Shown here piece by piece: positions 18,706 through 27,110 of a DNA stretch of 45,658 nt. The stretch covers positions 1 through 45,658 of the forward strand of contig JBDKGH010000026.1 of the NCBI GenBank assembly GCA_039798265.1. Reading direction: 5' to 3'. The position numbers were made by a program, and so were the translations under genes. The DNA comes from JBDKGH01 sp039798265. GTDB taxonomy: Bacteria; Bacteroidota; Bacteroidia; Flavobacteriales_D; Sanyastnellaceae. Under the pieces are notes generated by a model. It made no database searches and had not been told where the DNA came from. It worked only from the letters and a program-made list of their open reading frames with translations. Every line of letters begins with the position of its first letter. Position 1 is the stretch's first letter.

Positions 18706-18711
18706 TCGGGT

Positions 18712-19170
18712 TTATTTGGTGTTTTTGACTTCTTTTTTTCCTTGATTATTGGTCAAATATAGTGATAAATATCGGTCTTCCAAAACAGTCATTTCACTTT
18801 TTTTCAACTTTGTTTTATCTTGATAACCAATAAGATGTAGCACGCCATGGATGATAATTCGACGATCTTCGATGAGAGGTGATACACCTAGTTTAGAAGC
18901 ATTTTCTTTCACTCGATCAATGCTGATGAAGATGTCACCAGACACAATTTCGCCCTCTCCGTAATCGAACGTAATTACATCGGTGTAATAGTCATGTTGA
19001 AGGAATTGCTTATTCATGGCCAATAAATACTCGTCTGAACAGTGAATAATGGAAATGTCACCAGGGATTTTGCCCTCTGCTAGGATCGTTTGCTTTATCC
19101 AAGCCTTTATTTCTCGCTTGAATCGGGGCGAATAGGAGGTGTCTTGCTTAAAAAAGGATGTCAGTGCCAT
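18712..19170 (-). CDS. ybeY: endoribonuclease/rRNA maturation factor YbeY
   Basis: This 152-residue protein of the UPF0054 family is involved in 16S rRNA 3'-end maturation and ribosome quality control. The signature HGVLHLIGYQDKTK near the C-terminus corresponds to the metal-binding H-x3-H-x5-H motif. The third ligand position is Asp rather than His, which as far as I recall is usual in Bacteroidota. The gene is followed by mnmG after 29 bases and preceded by an intrinsic terminator belonging to the upstream ATPase gene. No good promoter consensus was seen in the 120 bases upstream. Confidence 0.93.
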   Translation of the reverse strand: MALTSFFKQDTSYSPRFKREIKAWIKQTILAEGKIPGDISIIHCSDEYLLAMNKQFLQHDYYTDVITFDYGEGEIVSGDIFISIDRVKENASKLGVSPLIEDRRIIIHGVLHLIGYQDKTKLKKSEMTVLEDRYLSLYLTNNQGKKEVKNTK

Positions 19171-19290
19171 AAAACAAATTTGAAGCGTCTAATGAGCTTA
19201 AAATCGGCCATGGAGAATAGTTGCTCACCGCGCACTGTCGAAATGATCTGTCAGTTGGGGCCGAATGGCTGAGAAGGCATTAAAACAAAA

Positions 19291-19318
19291 AACCCTGATT
19301 TCAAGCGAAATCAGGGTT
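19291..19318 (-). terminator. intrinsic terminator of the RsbW-like ATPase gene
   Basis: An 11-bp perfect stem (AACCCTGATTT with AAATCAGGGTT) with a six-base loop is followed on the minus strand by a T-rich tract. It lies 22 bases beyond the stop of the ATPase gene. Confidence 0.85.
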
Positions 19319-19339
19319 CATATCTGGGGAAAAAATAAC

Positions 19340-19819
19340 CTAAGCGGCTGGCTCGTTTTCGAGCACTTCAAAATCCAGAATGACAACGCGACCGCCATCT
19401 TCAAAAGAACATTTGTCAGCAAGGTTGCGCATAAGGAACACGCCACGTCCATGAGGTTTTTCAATGTTCTCTGGAGCAGTGGGATCAGGAAGATTGGAGT
19501 AATCGAAACCAGGCCCTTCATCCTCTATGGTAAAACGCATGGAGTTTTCAGTGGTGATTTCAAAAGTAAGCGTCACGTTTTTGGAAGAGTCGAGCTTGTT
19601 GCCGTGAACTATAGCGTTGTTTACGGCTTCGGTCATCGAAATGAGAATTTCGCCGTAGTAGTCCTCTTTCACGTGGAACTCTGCGCAAACCGCATCCACC
19701 AAATTTTCCGCGATGTGTATACTTTCCATCACCGAAGGAAAGGTCATTGTTCTTTTCGTGTTTTGCATGCCTAAAGGGTTGATATCGGTTTGCATTTTAG
19801 CTCCAAAGAGCGAATGCAA
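19340..19819 (-). CDS. RsbW-like ATP-binding (anti-sigma factor type) serine kinase domain protein
   Basis: This is a single HATPase_c domain of up to 159 residues. An N box (MTEAVNNAIVHGN), a G1 box (DEGPGFDY) and a G2-like HGRGVFLMRNLAD are all visible. This GHKL subset is that of RsbW/SpoIIAB-type anti-sigma kinases, which act in partner switching. No STAS partner or sigma factor lies next to it. The start is uncertain: ATG at 19819, or internal Met codons at residues 9 or 18 that would shorten the unstructured N-terminus. It is 72 bases downstream of the DUF4175 gene and ends with its own terminator. Confidence 0.85.
   Translation of the reverse strand: MHSLFGAKMQTDINPLGMQNTKRTMTFPSVMESIHIAENLVDAVCAEFHVKEDYYGEILISMTEAVNNAIVHGNKLDSSKNVTLTFEITTENSMRFTIEDEGPGFDYSNLPDPTAPENIEKPHGRGVFLMRNLADKCSFEDGGRVVILDFEVLENEPAA
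19665..19680. promoter_or_regulatory. second, weaker parS-like site
   Basis: TCTTTCACGTGGAACT matches 14 of 16 positions of TGTTTCACGTGGAACA, with one core mismatch. It lies inside the ATPase gene, where it encodes part of FHVKED, so codon constraint could also explain it. It is about 970 bases from the perfect site. Confidence 0.35.
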
Positions 19820-19891
19820 AGTTCTTCAAAAGAAAGGAAGATTTTATCATGCTACGGACTACCTCAGCAAAAGTTTTCCATACACCGAAAG

Positions 19892-22800
19892 TTAATTGCT
19901 TCCAATGCGGTTGAAATAGGCGTTCGCTTTGTCTTTGTAGTAAGGACGTAGAGATGGCGGAACAGAGCGGAGAAGCTCGGTTTCCTTCTCTTTTTTGCGC
20001 AAATACTCCGCGTATTTTACGGGGTTGCTAGTAGGATATTGCTGCGCCTCTTTACTTTTTCGCTGATTGTCTTGATCGCGAATGCGCTCAGCATTCTCTG
20101 CCTTGAGCAAACGGGTCATGATGTCTTGTTGACGGCGAAGACTCTCTTCAGTAATGTTGTTGTTGACAATATCTTTTTGCAGCTGCTCCATGTCCTTGGC
20201 AATTTGTTTCATCTCATTGCCATTGCCACTTCCGTCTTGGTTAAGTTCCGCAGCCTTTTCTTCCATAAGCTTACGAATGGCCGCTTGTTTAGCCGCCATT
20301 TCGGCCAGTTCCTTACTCATCTGACCATCTTGACCGCCCTGACCCTCTTTTCCTGTTTTTCCTTTATTCTCGCCCTTCTTTTTTAAATCTTCTAGTTGCT
20401 TCGAAAGGGCTTCTTGCATTTTTTTCATGTCTCCAGCAGAGGGCTTGGGTTTTTTGCCATTTCCACCAGGCTTTTCACAGTTTCCTTGGCCCGGTTTATC
20501 ACAAGAGGCCTGATTTTGCATTTGTTTTAAAGCCTCATCCAACATCAATGCTAAGTTGTTGAAGCTAGTCATTACATACTGTTGCGCAGCCGTTACTTCG
20601 CCTGTTCTGCGCTCGGGTATTTCTTCTAGTGCCTTCTCCATATTTTCATTCACGAGATTGATCTCATGATTAACCATAGCGGAAATAGTAGGAACACGCT
20701 TACTCAAAGCAAAAAGCGAATCTTCAACCATGCGAGCATCGTCTTTCAACTTTCGTTGTGTTTGACCCAGCTTGTTATACACAGGGTCTTTTACATCCAC
20801 CGTTTTAAAATCGGACATCAGTTTCTCTTGATCGAAACTTAAGGTGATGATGTTTTCAAGTAAAGCACGAAGAGCCTCCATGTCCTCTTGTTGCTGCTCT
20901 TGTTGAGCTGAGGCCATAGAGCTTTTCATTTGCTGCGCCATCTGTTTCATTTTTTGGGCAGCTTTCTTTTGCGATTTCGAGGCGGAGCTCTTTTTGTTCT
21001 TCTCTAAACTATCTGAACTTTCTTTTTGGTCTTGTTTGATCTCTTCTTCTTGCTGATCAGTGTCAGGCATTTTTGTAGGATCTTCTAATTCTTGATTGAG
21101 CTTTTCTATTTCTTCTTTCTCTTTTTTGAGCTCCTCAAACTCCTTGTTCAATTCATCTTGCTGTTTCTTCAACTCTTCGGAGTTGGCGTCTTTCTTTTCG
21201 GCTTCTTCAGAAAGTTTGTCCTGCTTTTCGGCTAATTTTTCAAGCTTCTCAATGGCCTTTTCCATCTTCTGCTCAACTTCCATTTTCTTGAACTGTTCGA
21301 GCGCACGGTCTAGCTCTTTTTCAAGATCCTCGTTGGACATTTCCATTTTATCGAGTTGCTCTTGTAATTGGTCTTTATCCAATTTTTTCATGAGCTCTTG
21401 AAGTTCTTCCATCATCTTTTGCATTTCAGGAGAAATGACCTGCTCCATCAGTTCCTCGAGTTGCTTTTGTTTTTGCAAAAGACTCTCGTTAGGCTGTTGA
21501 AATTCCTGTTGCTGCTGGTTACGCTGATCGTTTTTCTTTTGAATTTCCTCCACCTGCTTGCGAAGTTCTTCTTGTTGTTTCAAAAGATCTTGAAGTTTCT
21601 TTTCGTCTTGCCAGCTGAGCTTTTGTTTATCTAGCATTTGACGACGAAGTTCTTCCATTTCTTTTTGAAGTTTCTTGGCGTCTTTGATGCTTTCTTCGAG
21701 GTCTTCTTTAATGTCGTCGCTCTTTTGATCCATCAACTCTTCGAGTTCGTCGGTGGATAGAATGGCCACTTCGCGCACCATGGAGCGTGCACTTTTGCTG
21801 CCATGAACGCCGTCGTTATCCCAAATCTCAAAATAATAATTGATCTTATCACCCGGTTCAGCACCAAGTGGGGCTAAGCTCCATTCATAGAAAAACTGGT
21901 CAGCAGGAAAGTCTTTGCTAACGGGTATTTCCACTGTCTTAACCGCGGATGATTTCGAGGCGTTTTCACTGTAAGTAAATTGATAATTGAACGTAAGCCT
22001 TTTGAAGCCGTAATCATCTTTCACATCGCCGGTAAAGTAGAATAAGCTTAGGGAGGCGCTATCTCGTTCTTCTTCTACAACGATACTAGGCACTAAATCG
22101 GGAATAACTTGTACCCGGTATCCGATGCTGTCTCGATTTGAAATGAACTGATTTTTGGGTTGCAGGCTGTAAGCAGCATTGCTCATGGCTGTTCGAGTGA
22201 ACGAAAACTCGTCGTCATCATTGGTGAGCACATAGGTGCTATCGGCATATCTCAGATCGATTTGATCCGTGTTTTTTGTGATGAATTTCCAGGTGATACG
22301 TGTACCCTCTGGAATGGTCAGATCGCCGGTATTGCTGAGTTTTTCATCGGGTCGATTGAGGTATCCAGGATAGTCGAGCACAACTTCGAAATCGATAAGC
22401 TTCGGCGCGGGAATAACCTTAATATCGTATGCATCGCTGTAAAAACCGGATGCATAAAAATTGAATCGGGTATCGCTTTGTAAGTTGCGGAAAGTGTATG
22501 AAAACTCAACAGCGTTTTTTTGTTCTAAAAGAAACTGTTGTCCATTCAACTCAAGGTAAACTTTATCGGGGATCTCTTGTCCATCGAGCTGAACCTGGAT
22601 AGTGAAATCTGAATTTTCAGGAGCCTCAAGATTGGGGTTAGTGACCTTAATGGTAAAAGGCGCTTCTTCAGCGATGATTTGACCATGCTTAATGAGGCGT
22701 TCGGTTGGCCGAGTAAGCACGCTAGGGGCTGCAAAAAGCAAAATCAAAATAATGGCAACAGGAGGCAGAGCGTACTTGAGGTATTTCTTGTTTTCTTTAA

Positions 22801-23260
22801 AATCAACAGCGGAAGAAAAGGGAACAGGCTTGAGTGCTGCTATGCGCTGATTAATACTGGCTTCAAGGAGCGAATTGTCTTTTTCTAAATCAGCTTTTTC
22901 TTTTAGTTGAAGGGTATTTAGCAGTCGGTCTTGCACATTAGGAAAGTGCTGCCCAACGATTTGAGCGGCTTGAGTATGAGATATTGTTTTTCCAAAACGG
23001 AACATTTGAGCAAGCGGCCAAATGAAAAAGCGCGACATGATGTAGGCAGCACCCGCAATGAAACTCCAGAAAAGAGCGGTGCGCACCAATACGTTAAAGC
23101 GTCCGAAATACTCTAACAGAATAACCAACAGGTATGCTCCCAAAAGCAAAGCAACGCCGTAGATGGCGCCACGGATCATTTTGTTTTTGTAATACTTGCG
23201 AATGAATTCGTCAAGCTTTTGAATTAAGAGTTGGTAACCGCTAAGATTTTCGTTGCTCAT
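19892..23260 (-). CDS. DUF4175 family membrane protein with long coiled-coil
   Basis: This 1122-residue protein has three predicted membrane segments near residues 28-48, 58-78 and 165-183. A beta-rich region of roughly 300 residues follows. Then comes a very long Glu/Lys/Gln-rich coiled coil (about residues 500-760), and a Lys/Gly-rich low-complexity linker (GNCEKPGGNGKKPKPSAGD) before the C-terminus ending in PPSLRPYYKDKANAYF. This matches the Bacteroidota DUF4175 family, whose function is not established. A TAATTTTG -7-like element lies 55 bases upstream. The coil could span the periplasm or act as a scaffold; that is inference only. Confidence 0.85.
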   Translation of the reverse strand: MSNENLSGYQLLIQKLDEFIRKYYKNKMIRGAIYGVALLLGAYLLVILLEYFGRFNVLVRTALFWSFIAGAAYIMSRFFIWPLAQMFRFGKTISHTQAAQIVGQHFPNVQDRLLNTLQLKEKADLEKDNSLLEASINQRIAALKPVPFSSAVDFKENKKYLKYALPPVAIILILLFAAPSVLTRPTERLIKHGQIIAEEAPFTIKVTNPNLEAPENSDFTIQVQLDGQEIPDKVYLELNGQQFLLEQKNAVEFSYTFRNLQSDTRFNFYASGFYSDAYDIKVIPAPKLIDFEVVLDYPGYLNRPDEKLSNTGDLTIPEGTRITWKFITKNTDQIDLRYADSTYVLTNDDDEFSFTRTAMSNAAYSLQPKNQFISNRDSIGYRVQVIPDLVPSIVVEEERDSASLSLFYFTGDVKDDYGFKRLTFNYQFTYSENASKSSAVKTVEIPVSKDFPADQFFYEWSLAPLGAEPGDKINYYFEIWDNDGVHGSKSARSMVREVAILSTDELEELMDQKSDDIKEDLEESIKDAKKLQKEMEELRRQMLDKQKLSWQDEKKLQDLLKQQEELRKQVEEIQKKNDQRNQQQQEFQQPNESLLQKQKQLEELMEQVISPEMQKMMEELQELMKKLDKDQLQEQLDKMEMSNEDLEKELDRALEQFKKMEVEQKMEKAIEKLEKLAEKQDKLSEEAEKKDANSEELKKQQDELNKEFEELKKEKEEIEKLNQELEDPTKMPDTDQQEEEIKQDQKESSDSLEKNKKSSASKSQKKAAQKMKQMAQQMKSSMASAQQEQQQEDMEALRALLENIITLSFDQEKLMSDFKTVDVKDPVYNKLGQTQRKLKDDARMVEDSLFALSKRVPTISAMVNHEINLVNENMEKALEEIPERRTGEVTAAQQYVMTSFNNLALMLDEALKQMQNQASCDKPGQGNCEKPGGNGKKPKPSAGDMKKMQEALSKQLEDLKKKGENKGKTGKEGQGGQDGQMSKELAEMAAKQAAIRKLMEEKAAELNQDGSGNGNEMKQIAKDMEQLQKDIVNNNITEESLRRQQDIMTRLLKAENAERIRDQDNQRKSKEAQQYPTSNPVKYAEYLRKKEKETELLRSVPPSLRPYYKDKANAYFNRIGSN

Positions 23261-23314
23261 TTTTTATTCGTCCTTCACGATTATGGTTCACTCAGCTGAA
23301 CGAGCGGAGAGTTT

Positions 23315-23322
23315 CAAAATTA
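23315..23322 (-). promoter_or_regulatory. candidate -7 element for the DUF4175 gene
   Basis: On the minus strand this reads TAATTTTG, matching the Bacteroidota TAnnTTTG box about 55 bases before the start codon. No TTTG -33 element is found at the expected distance. Confidence 0.35.
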
Positions 23323-23395
23323 TAACATCCTGTTCATTACAGGAGGGATAAAGGTAGAATTATGCACACGTAATTTAGGAAAATTAACGTGTTGA

Positions 23396-23650
23396 TTAAT
23401 GTTTGAATTCAGCCCAGAGCCATTCGCCACCCATTTGCTTTTGAATAAAATTTCGGGCGTTGGTGTAAACGGCGCGTTGAGATTTAAACCAAATAGTCTT
23501 GTAAATATTGGTTTCGAATGCCCCATTTTCTTGTTTTAGCACCTCAATACCAAGAATGTTTTTTTTCTGCTTTTTACACCAGTCAATATAGTCGAAAGCC
23601 GCTTGTTTGGTGAGGTTGAGGCCGCTTGGTGGTGTAGAAGGTGAATTCAT
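23396..23650 (-). CDS. small hypothetical protein, 84 residues
   Basis: I do not recognise this protein. I chose the ATG at 23650 (MNSPSTPPSG), because the longer reading to 23767 begins within an inverted repeat and has an atypical hydrophobic and Cys-rich prefix. The body is basic and aromatic (IDWCKKQKKN, YKTIWFKSQRAVYTNARNF, GGEWLWAEF) and looks like a compact folded domain rather than a shadow frame. It has no signal peptide or membrane segment. It stands alone between DUF4175 and the aldehyde dehydrogenase, behind an unusually long upstream region with a hairpin. It could be a small regulator, but this is not demonstrated. Confidence 0.55.
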   Translation of the reverse strand: MNSPSTPPSGLNLTKQAAFDYIDWCKKQKKNILGIEVLKQENGAFETNIYKTIWFKSQRAVYTNARNFIQKQMGGEWLWAEFKH

Positions 23651-23700
23651 AGAACTGCAATAATTGACAAATGTTGGGGAAAAGTATGTGGGGGGTAAAT

Positions 23701-23728
23701 GTAACATGTGTTGTAAAAAACACGTTAC
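23701..23728. repeat. inverted repeat upstream of the 84-residue ORF
   Basis: GTAAC-AT-GTGTT is followed after a six-base loop by AACACGTTAC, giving ten base pairs with a two-base bulge. It lies about 50 bases before the start codon of the small minus-strand gene. It could be an operator or a leader hairpin; no T-tract follows on the minus strand. Confidence 0.5.
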
Positions 23729-23843
23729 AGGTAAAACATACCCTAGTTGAGTTCCAGAAAATCCCAAAATCTGTCAAATGAAAATGGGTCTGCAACAATT
23801 CTAGGAAAGTATGGTTAACCCTAAAATAGCTTGAACCACATGG

Positions 23844-23851
23844 CAAAGATA
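23844..23851 (-). promoter_or_regulatory. candidate -7 element for the 84-residue ORF
   Basis: The minus strand reads TATCTTTG, a full match to TAnnTTTG, but no TTTG lies about 20 bases upstream. Assigning it to the small ORF assumes a long leader. Confidence 0.3.
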
Positions 23852-23931
23852 TCTCGTATAGCGACCGATTTTGAGACTTGGTTTAATAACAAGTTTGGAT
23901 GGTTTTTTACCAACGGATCAAAAGATCACGC

Positions 23932-25374
23932 CTAAAGTTGAATGCAAACGTTTTGGGCCTCAGTAAAGAATTTGAGAGCTTCAAAACCACCTTCTCTTCC
24001 AACTCCTGAGCTTTTTACTCCTCCAAACGGCGTGCGCAGGTCGCGCAGGAGCCAACAGTTAATCCACGCAATTCCGGACTCTATTTTTCCCGCCACGCGA
24101 TGAGCTCGTGTAATGTCTTGTGTCCAAATGGTACAAGCTAAACCATACTCGGTGGCATTAGCCAATTGAATAGCCTCTTCTTCTGTATCAAAAACCTGAA
24201 TGGTCACCACAGGGCCAAAAATTTCTTCTTTATTTGTTCTACATTCTGGACCTAGCCCCTCAATTACAGTAGGCTCAATGTAGAATCCACCTGACCGATG
24301 ATCGGCGGGAACAACTTGATGTCCACCGCACAAAATGGTTCCACCTTCTTGTTTGGCAAGTTCAATGTAAGCCAAGACTTTTTCCATGTGTGCTTTGCTC
24401 ACAACGGCACCGGTTTTTGTATCGGGATGCAGCGGATCGCCAACGCTCATTGCGCTTACTTTTTTTACAAAAGCTTCTTTGAATTTGGGATAGATTTCGC
24501 GCTGAACAAGAATGCGGGAACCACAAAGGCATATTTGTCCTTGATTCGAAAATGAAGAGCGTATAGTCGTGCTTAGCATTTTGTCGAAATCACAATCGTT
24601 GAAAATGATGTTGGGGTTTTTACCCCCTAACTCCAACGAAAGTTTTTTGAATTTGGGAGCAGCAATAGAAGCAATATGAGCACCAGTAGTTGTGCCACCC
24701 GTGAAGGAAATAGCTTTTACTTTTGAGTGACTAACAAGAGCGTTTCCGGCTTTAGCCCCTAATCCGTGTACAATGTTTAACACGCCTTTTGGAAGACCGG
24801 CTTTAATACAAAGTTCAGAGAAGAGAAATGCTGTGTAAGGAGTAATTTCAGAAGGCTTTGCTACTACACAATTGCCCGAAGCGATAGCTGGGGCTATTTT
24901 CCAAGTGAAAAGATATAATGGTAGATTCCAGGGTGAGATGCAGCCCACTACGCCAATTGGTTTTCTATTGGTGTAGTTGATGGCGCTATCTTCCATGATG
25001 TGGGCCTCAGAGGCAAAATGGACAATGGAAGTAGCGAAGAATCTGATATTTGATTCAGCTCGAGGGATATCTACGCTAGAAGAAAGGCTAAGGGGCTTTC
25101 CGTTATCAATGGATTCGGCTTTTGCAAGCTCACTAGCGTTTTCGGCGATGAGGTCAGCAAGTCGAACAAGAATTTTTGATCGTTCAGCAGCGGGAGTTTT
25201 GCTCCAGATTGGAAAAGCGGCTTCGGCAGCGGCAACCGCGGCGTCAATATCTTCCTGATTACTGTCTGGGATTTGGGAAAACACAAGCCCGTCGATAGGA
25301 CTTACATTATCAAGGTATTGTCCTTGAATCGGGGCTTTTAGTTCACCGTTGATGTAGTTGAAAATCGTTTTCAC
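23932..25374 (-). CDS. NAD(P)-dependent aldehyde dehydrogenase (2-hydroxymuconate/2-aminomuconate semialdehyde type)
   Basis: This 480-residue ALDH superfamily enzyme has the general-base region LSLELGGKNPN, the catalytic cysteine in GQICLCGSR, and the NAD-binding/acyl region ISPWNLPLYLFTWKIAPAIASGNCVVAKPSE. The C-terminal ending WLLRDLRTPFGGVKSSGVGREGG is characteristic of the muconic-semialdehyde dehydrogenase (ALDH8-like) subgroup, which acts in aromatic or kynurenine degradation. I chose the GTG at 25374 (KTIFNYINGEL), because family members begin there. The upstream ATG at 25452 adds a non-homologous, phenylalanine-rich prefix close to tRNA-Gln. No other pathway gene is adjacent, so the physiological substrate is inferred only from sequence type. 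Confidence 0.88.
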   Translation of the reverse strand: MKTIFNYINGELKAPIQGQYLDNVSPIDGLVFSQIPDSNQEDIDAAVAAAEAAFPIWSKTPAAERSKILVRLADLIAENASELAKAESIDNGKPLSLSSSVDIPRAESNIRFFATSIVHFASEAHIMEDSAINYTNRKPIGVVGCISPWNLPLYLFTWKIAPAIASGNCVVAKPSEITPYTAFLFSELCIKAGLPKGVLNIVHGLGAKAGNALVSHSKVKAISFTGGTTTGAHIASIAAPKFKKLSLELGGKNPNIIFNDCDFDKMLSTTIRSSFSNQGQICLCGSRILVQREIYPKFKEAFVKKVSAMSVGDPLHPDTKTGAVVSKAHMEKVLAYIELAKQEGGTILCGGHQVVPADHRSGGFYIEPTVIEGLGPECRTNKEEIFGPVVTIQVFDTEEEAIQLANATEYGLACTIWTQDITRAHRVAGKIESGIAWINCWLLRDLRTPFGGVKSSGVGREGGFEALKFFTEAQNVCIQL

Positions 25375-25480
25375 CGGAAAAAAATTGGGGTGTTTTCGCA
25401 GAAAGGCAAAAAAAACACTTGTTCGTTTGACAAATATGCACTTATTTTGCACCCGCTTTTCGAAAGAGAGCGAAAAAGAT

Positions 25481-25551
25481 TGCCCTATCGTCTAATGGCA
25501 GGACAACTGATTTTGGTTCAGTTTGTGTTGGTTCGAATCCAGCTAGGGCAA
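25481..25551 (+). tRNA. tRNA-Gln (anticodon TTG)
   Basis: The acceptor arm TGCCCTA pairs with TAGGGCA, with discriminator base A. The anticodon stem CTGA/TCAG encloses the loop TTTTGGT, giving anticodon TTG at 25513-25515. The T arm contains GGTTCGAATCC. CCA is not encoded. It is an isolated tRNA on the plus strand between two minus-strand genes. Confidence 0.95.
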
Positions 25552-25560
25552 CTAAAGAAA

Positions 25561-25589
25561 AACCTCGAAAGATTTTATCTCTCGAGGTT
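25561..25589. terminator. bidirectional intrinsic terminator
   Basis: AACCTCGA pairs with TCGAGGTT across a 13-base loop, flanked by A-rich and T-rich tracts. It can end tRNA-Gln on the plus strand and the glucosaminidase transcript on the minus strand. Confidence 0.8.
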
Positions 25590-25597
25590 TTTTGTTT

Positions 25598-26554
25598 TTA
25601 GCGCAGTCGAATGACTTGCCCAGGATGAATCGTATCAGATTCATGAAGGCCATTGCGCTTTAATAGCTTGTTCATTTTTACCCCAAAGCGTTGAGAGACC
25701 TCGCGCATAGTGTCACCCGATTTGATGGTGTAGGTGTTTTCCTTGGCTTTGTTGCGCTTTGGTTGGATGTAGATGATATCGCCCTCATTCAGTTTTTTTC
25801 CCTTGGCCATATCGTTGTACTTGTAAATCTGCCAAGCACCGATCTCCAACTCAGCAGCAATTTTTTCAGGAGTATCACCTGCTTTTGCCTTAATAAATTT
25901 AATACGATTGGCACTGAGCATAACCGTGCGGTTGTTTCCAATGCTTATTTCTTTCCGGCTATCGGCTGCACTGTCTTCTTCTTCTGTGGGTTTAATAGTG
26001 GGCTTTTTAGACGATTCTTTATGATCAGGTAGTTCGTTCTTTTTGATATACTTCATTCCCGCTTCATCATACTGATGCAGGTTGTAACGCTCAATAAGAT
26101 CAATCAGAAGTTGGGGATATTTGGGGTTAGTAGCATAACCGCAGTTTTTTAAACCCTTTGCCCATGCTTTATAGTCATCTGTATCGAGCTCAAACAGCGG
26201 TGCGTATCTATTCTTTTTAAGAAAAAGTGAATGGTCTTCAAAGGATTCTCGGGGATCGTTATACTTGCGAAAACACTCACCACGCGTTTCATCATCTTCA
26301 TAAATTTTTTTTCCTGACCAATCATTGTGGCACTTGATGCCGAAGTGGTTGTTTCCTTCAGTGGCGAGGCGAGAGTTGCCATTACCACTTTCGAGAAGGC
26401 CTTGTGCGAGTGTGATACTAGCGGGTATTTTATGGAGAGCCATTTGGTAGATGGCTTCGTTTTTCCAGGTTTCAATGTACTCAGGAGCCGAGATGACGGG
26501 AGCGCACCACAGCTGTAAAGGACAGAGCAAAAGGAATAGAAGAGAACGCCTCAT
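25598..26554 (-). CDS. secreted glucosaminidase with two LysM domains
   Basis: This 318-residue protein has a signal peptide (RRSLLFLLLCPLQLWC). A glucosaminidase domain at about residues 25-160 carries ITLAQGLLESGNGNSRLA, with the catalytic Glu, then NNHFGIKCH and the KYNDPRESFEDHSLFL region. A charged linker follows, then two LysM modules (about 220-265 and 270-318, the second beginning TYTIKSGDTMREVSQRFG). It should cleave between GlcNAc and MurNAc in peptidoglycan. I chose the ATG at 26554 because the signal peptide starts there; the longer reading to 26584 adds ten residues ahead of it. It is monocistronic, with a terminator directly after the stop. Confidence 0.92.
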   Translation of the reverse strand: MRRSLLFLLLCPLQLWCAPVISAPEYIETWKNEAIYQMALHKIPASITLAQGLLESGNGNSRLATEGNNHFGIKCHNDWSGKKIYEDDETRGECFRKYNDPRESFEDHSLFLKKNRYAPLFELDTDDYKAWAKGLKNCGYATNPKYPQLLIDLIERYNLHQYDEAGMKYIKKNELPDHKESSKKPTIKPTEEEDSAADSRKEISIGNNRTVMLSANRIKFIKAKAGDTPEKIAAELEIGAWQIYKYNDMAKGKKLNEGDIIYIQPKRNKAKENTYTIKSGDTMREVSQRFGVKMNKLLKRNGLHESDTIHPGQVIRLR

Positions 26555-26654
26555 GAGTGTAGAAGGGGCATAATTAGCCCACATACAAAATAACGAGGGA
26601 ATGAAGCCTTTGTTTCAGTCGATAATGCAAGGCTTTGAACAGCGTGATGTGAAA

Positions 26655-27107
26655 TTAGACACCTTGATTAGAAGCGGGTGCCGATAGTGGAGTAGTGTCG
26701 AAATCTATTTCTTTTTCGAGAGCACCGTCGGGCTTATAGAATTTCCACAGGCCAGCTCTTTTTCCTTTTACATATTGGCCATCCATATACAGCTGACCGT
26801 TTTCATGCCACGTTTTATAAGGGCCTTGTAGAGTATCGTTTAGATAAGTGTGAGAACTCCAAGGTTTTCCATCGGTGCGATATGATTTGGCCTCACCGTT
26901 TTTTAATTCGCTTTTGAAGTTCCACTCCAGCTTGGTTTTGCCGTTTTGATAAAACTCACGCTCCATAATTTTTTCGTCCGTTTCCTTATCGAAATACATA
27001 ACGAGTTTTGCTTTTCCATCGGGATAGGTGAGTTCTACTTTTTCTTCTACATTAGAAGATGAACAAGCGAAAAGGGCGAGTGCGAGGAAAAACGAAAGAT
27101 ATTTCAT
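26655..27107 (-). CDS. YwqK/MORN-like repeat lipoprotein
   Basis: This 150-residue lipoprotein has a signal peptide and lipobox (LALALFACSSS, acylated Cys15). Four to five MORN-variant repeats of about 23 residues follow (YPDGKAKLVMYFD, YQNGKTKLEWNF, WHENGQLYMDGQYVKGKRAGLWKFY). It is related in architecture to the repeat protein at the left edge of the window. It starts three bases after the stop of the polyprenyl synthase and is therefore in the same operon. It is probably anchored in an envelope membrane; the function is unknown. Confidence 0.85.
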   Translation of the reverse strand: MKYLSFFLALALFACSSSNVEEKVELTYPDGKAKLVMYFDKETDEKIMEREFYQNGKTKLEWNFKSELKNGEAKSYRTDGKPWSSHTYLNDTLQGPYKTWHENGQLYMDGQYVKGKRAGLWKFYKPDGALEKEIDFDTTPLSAPASNQGV

Positions 27108-27110
27108 AAG

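Larger units (their letters stand above)
23651..23931. other. non-coding interval between the small ORF and the aldehyde dehydrogenase
   Basis: These 281 bases hold no convincing gene. They contain the hairpin at 23701-23728 and a minus-strand TATCTTTG box at 23844-23851, which would start a transcript with a leader of nearly 190 bases for the 84-residue ORF. The short frames across this interval have unlikely composition. Confidence 0.5.

Noticed and set aside
19265..19774. 169-residue open frame on the plus strand over the ATPase gene
   Set aside because: The minus-strand frame carries intact HATPase motifs, and the plus frame starts within the terminator region.
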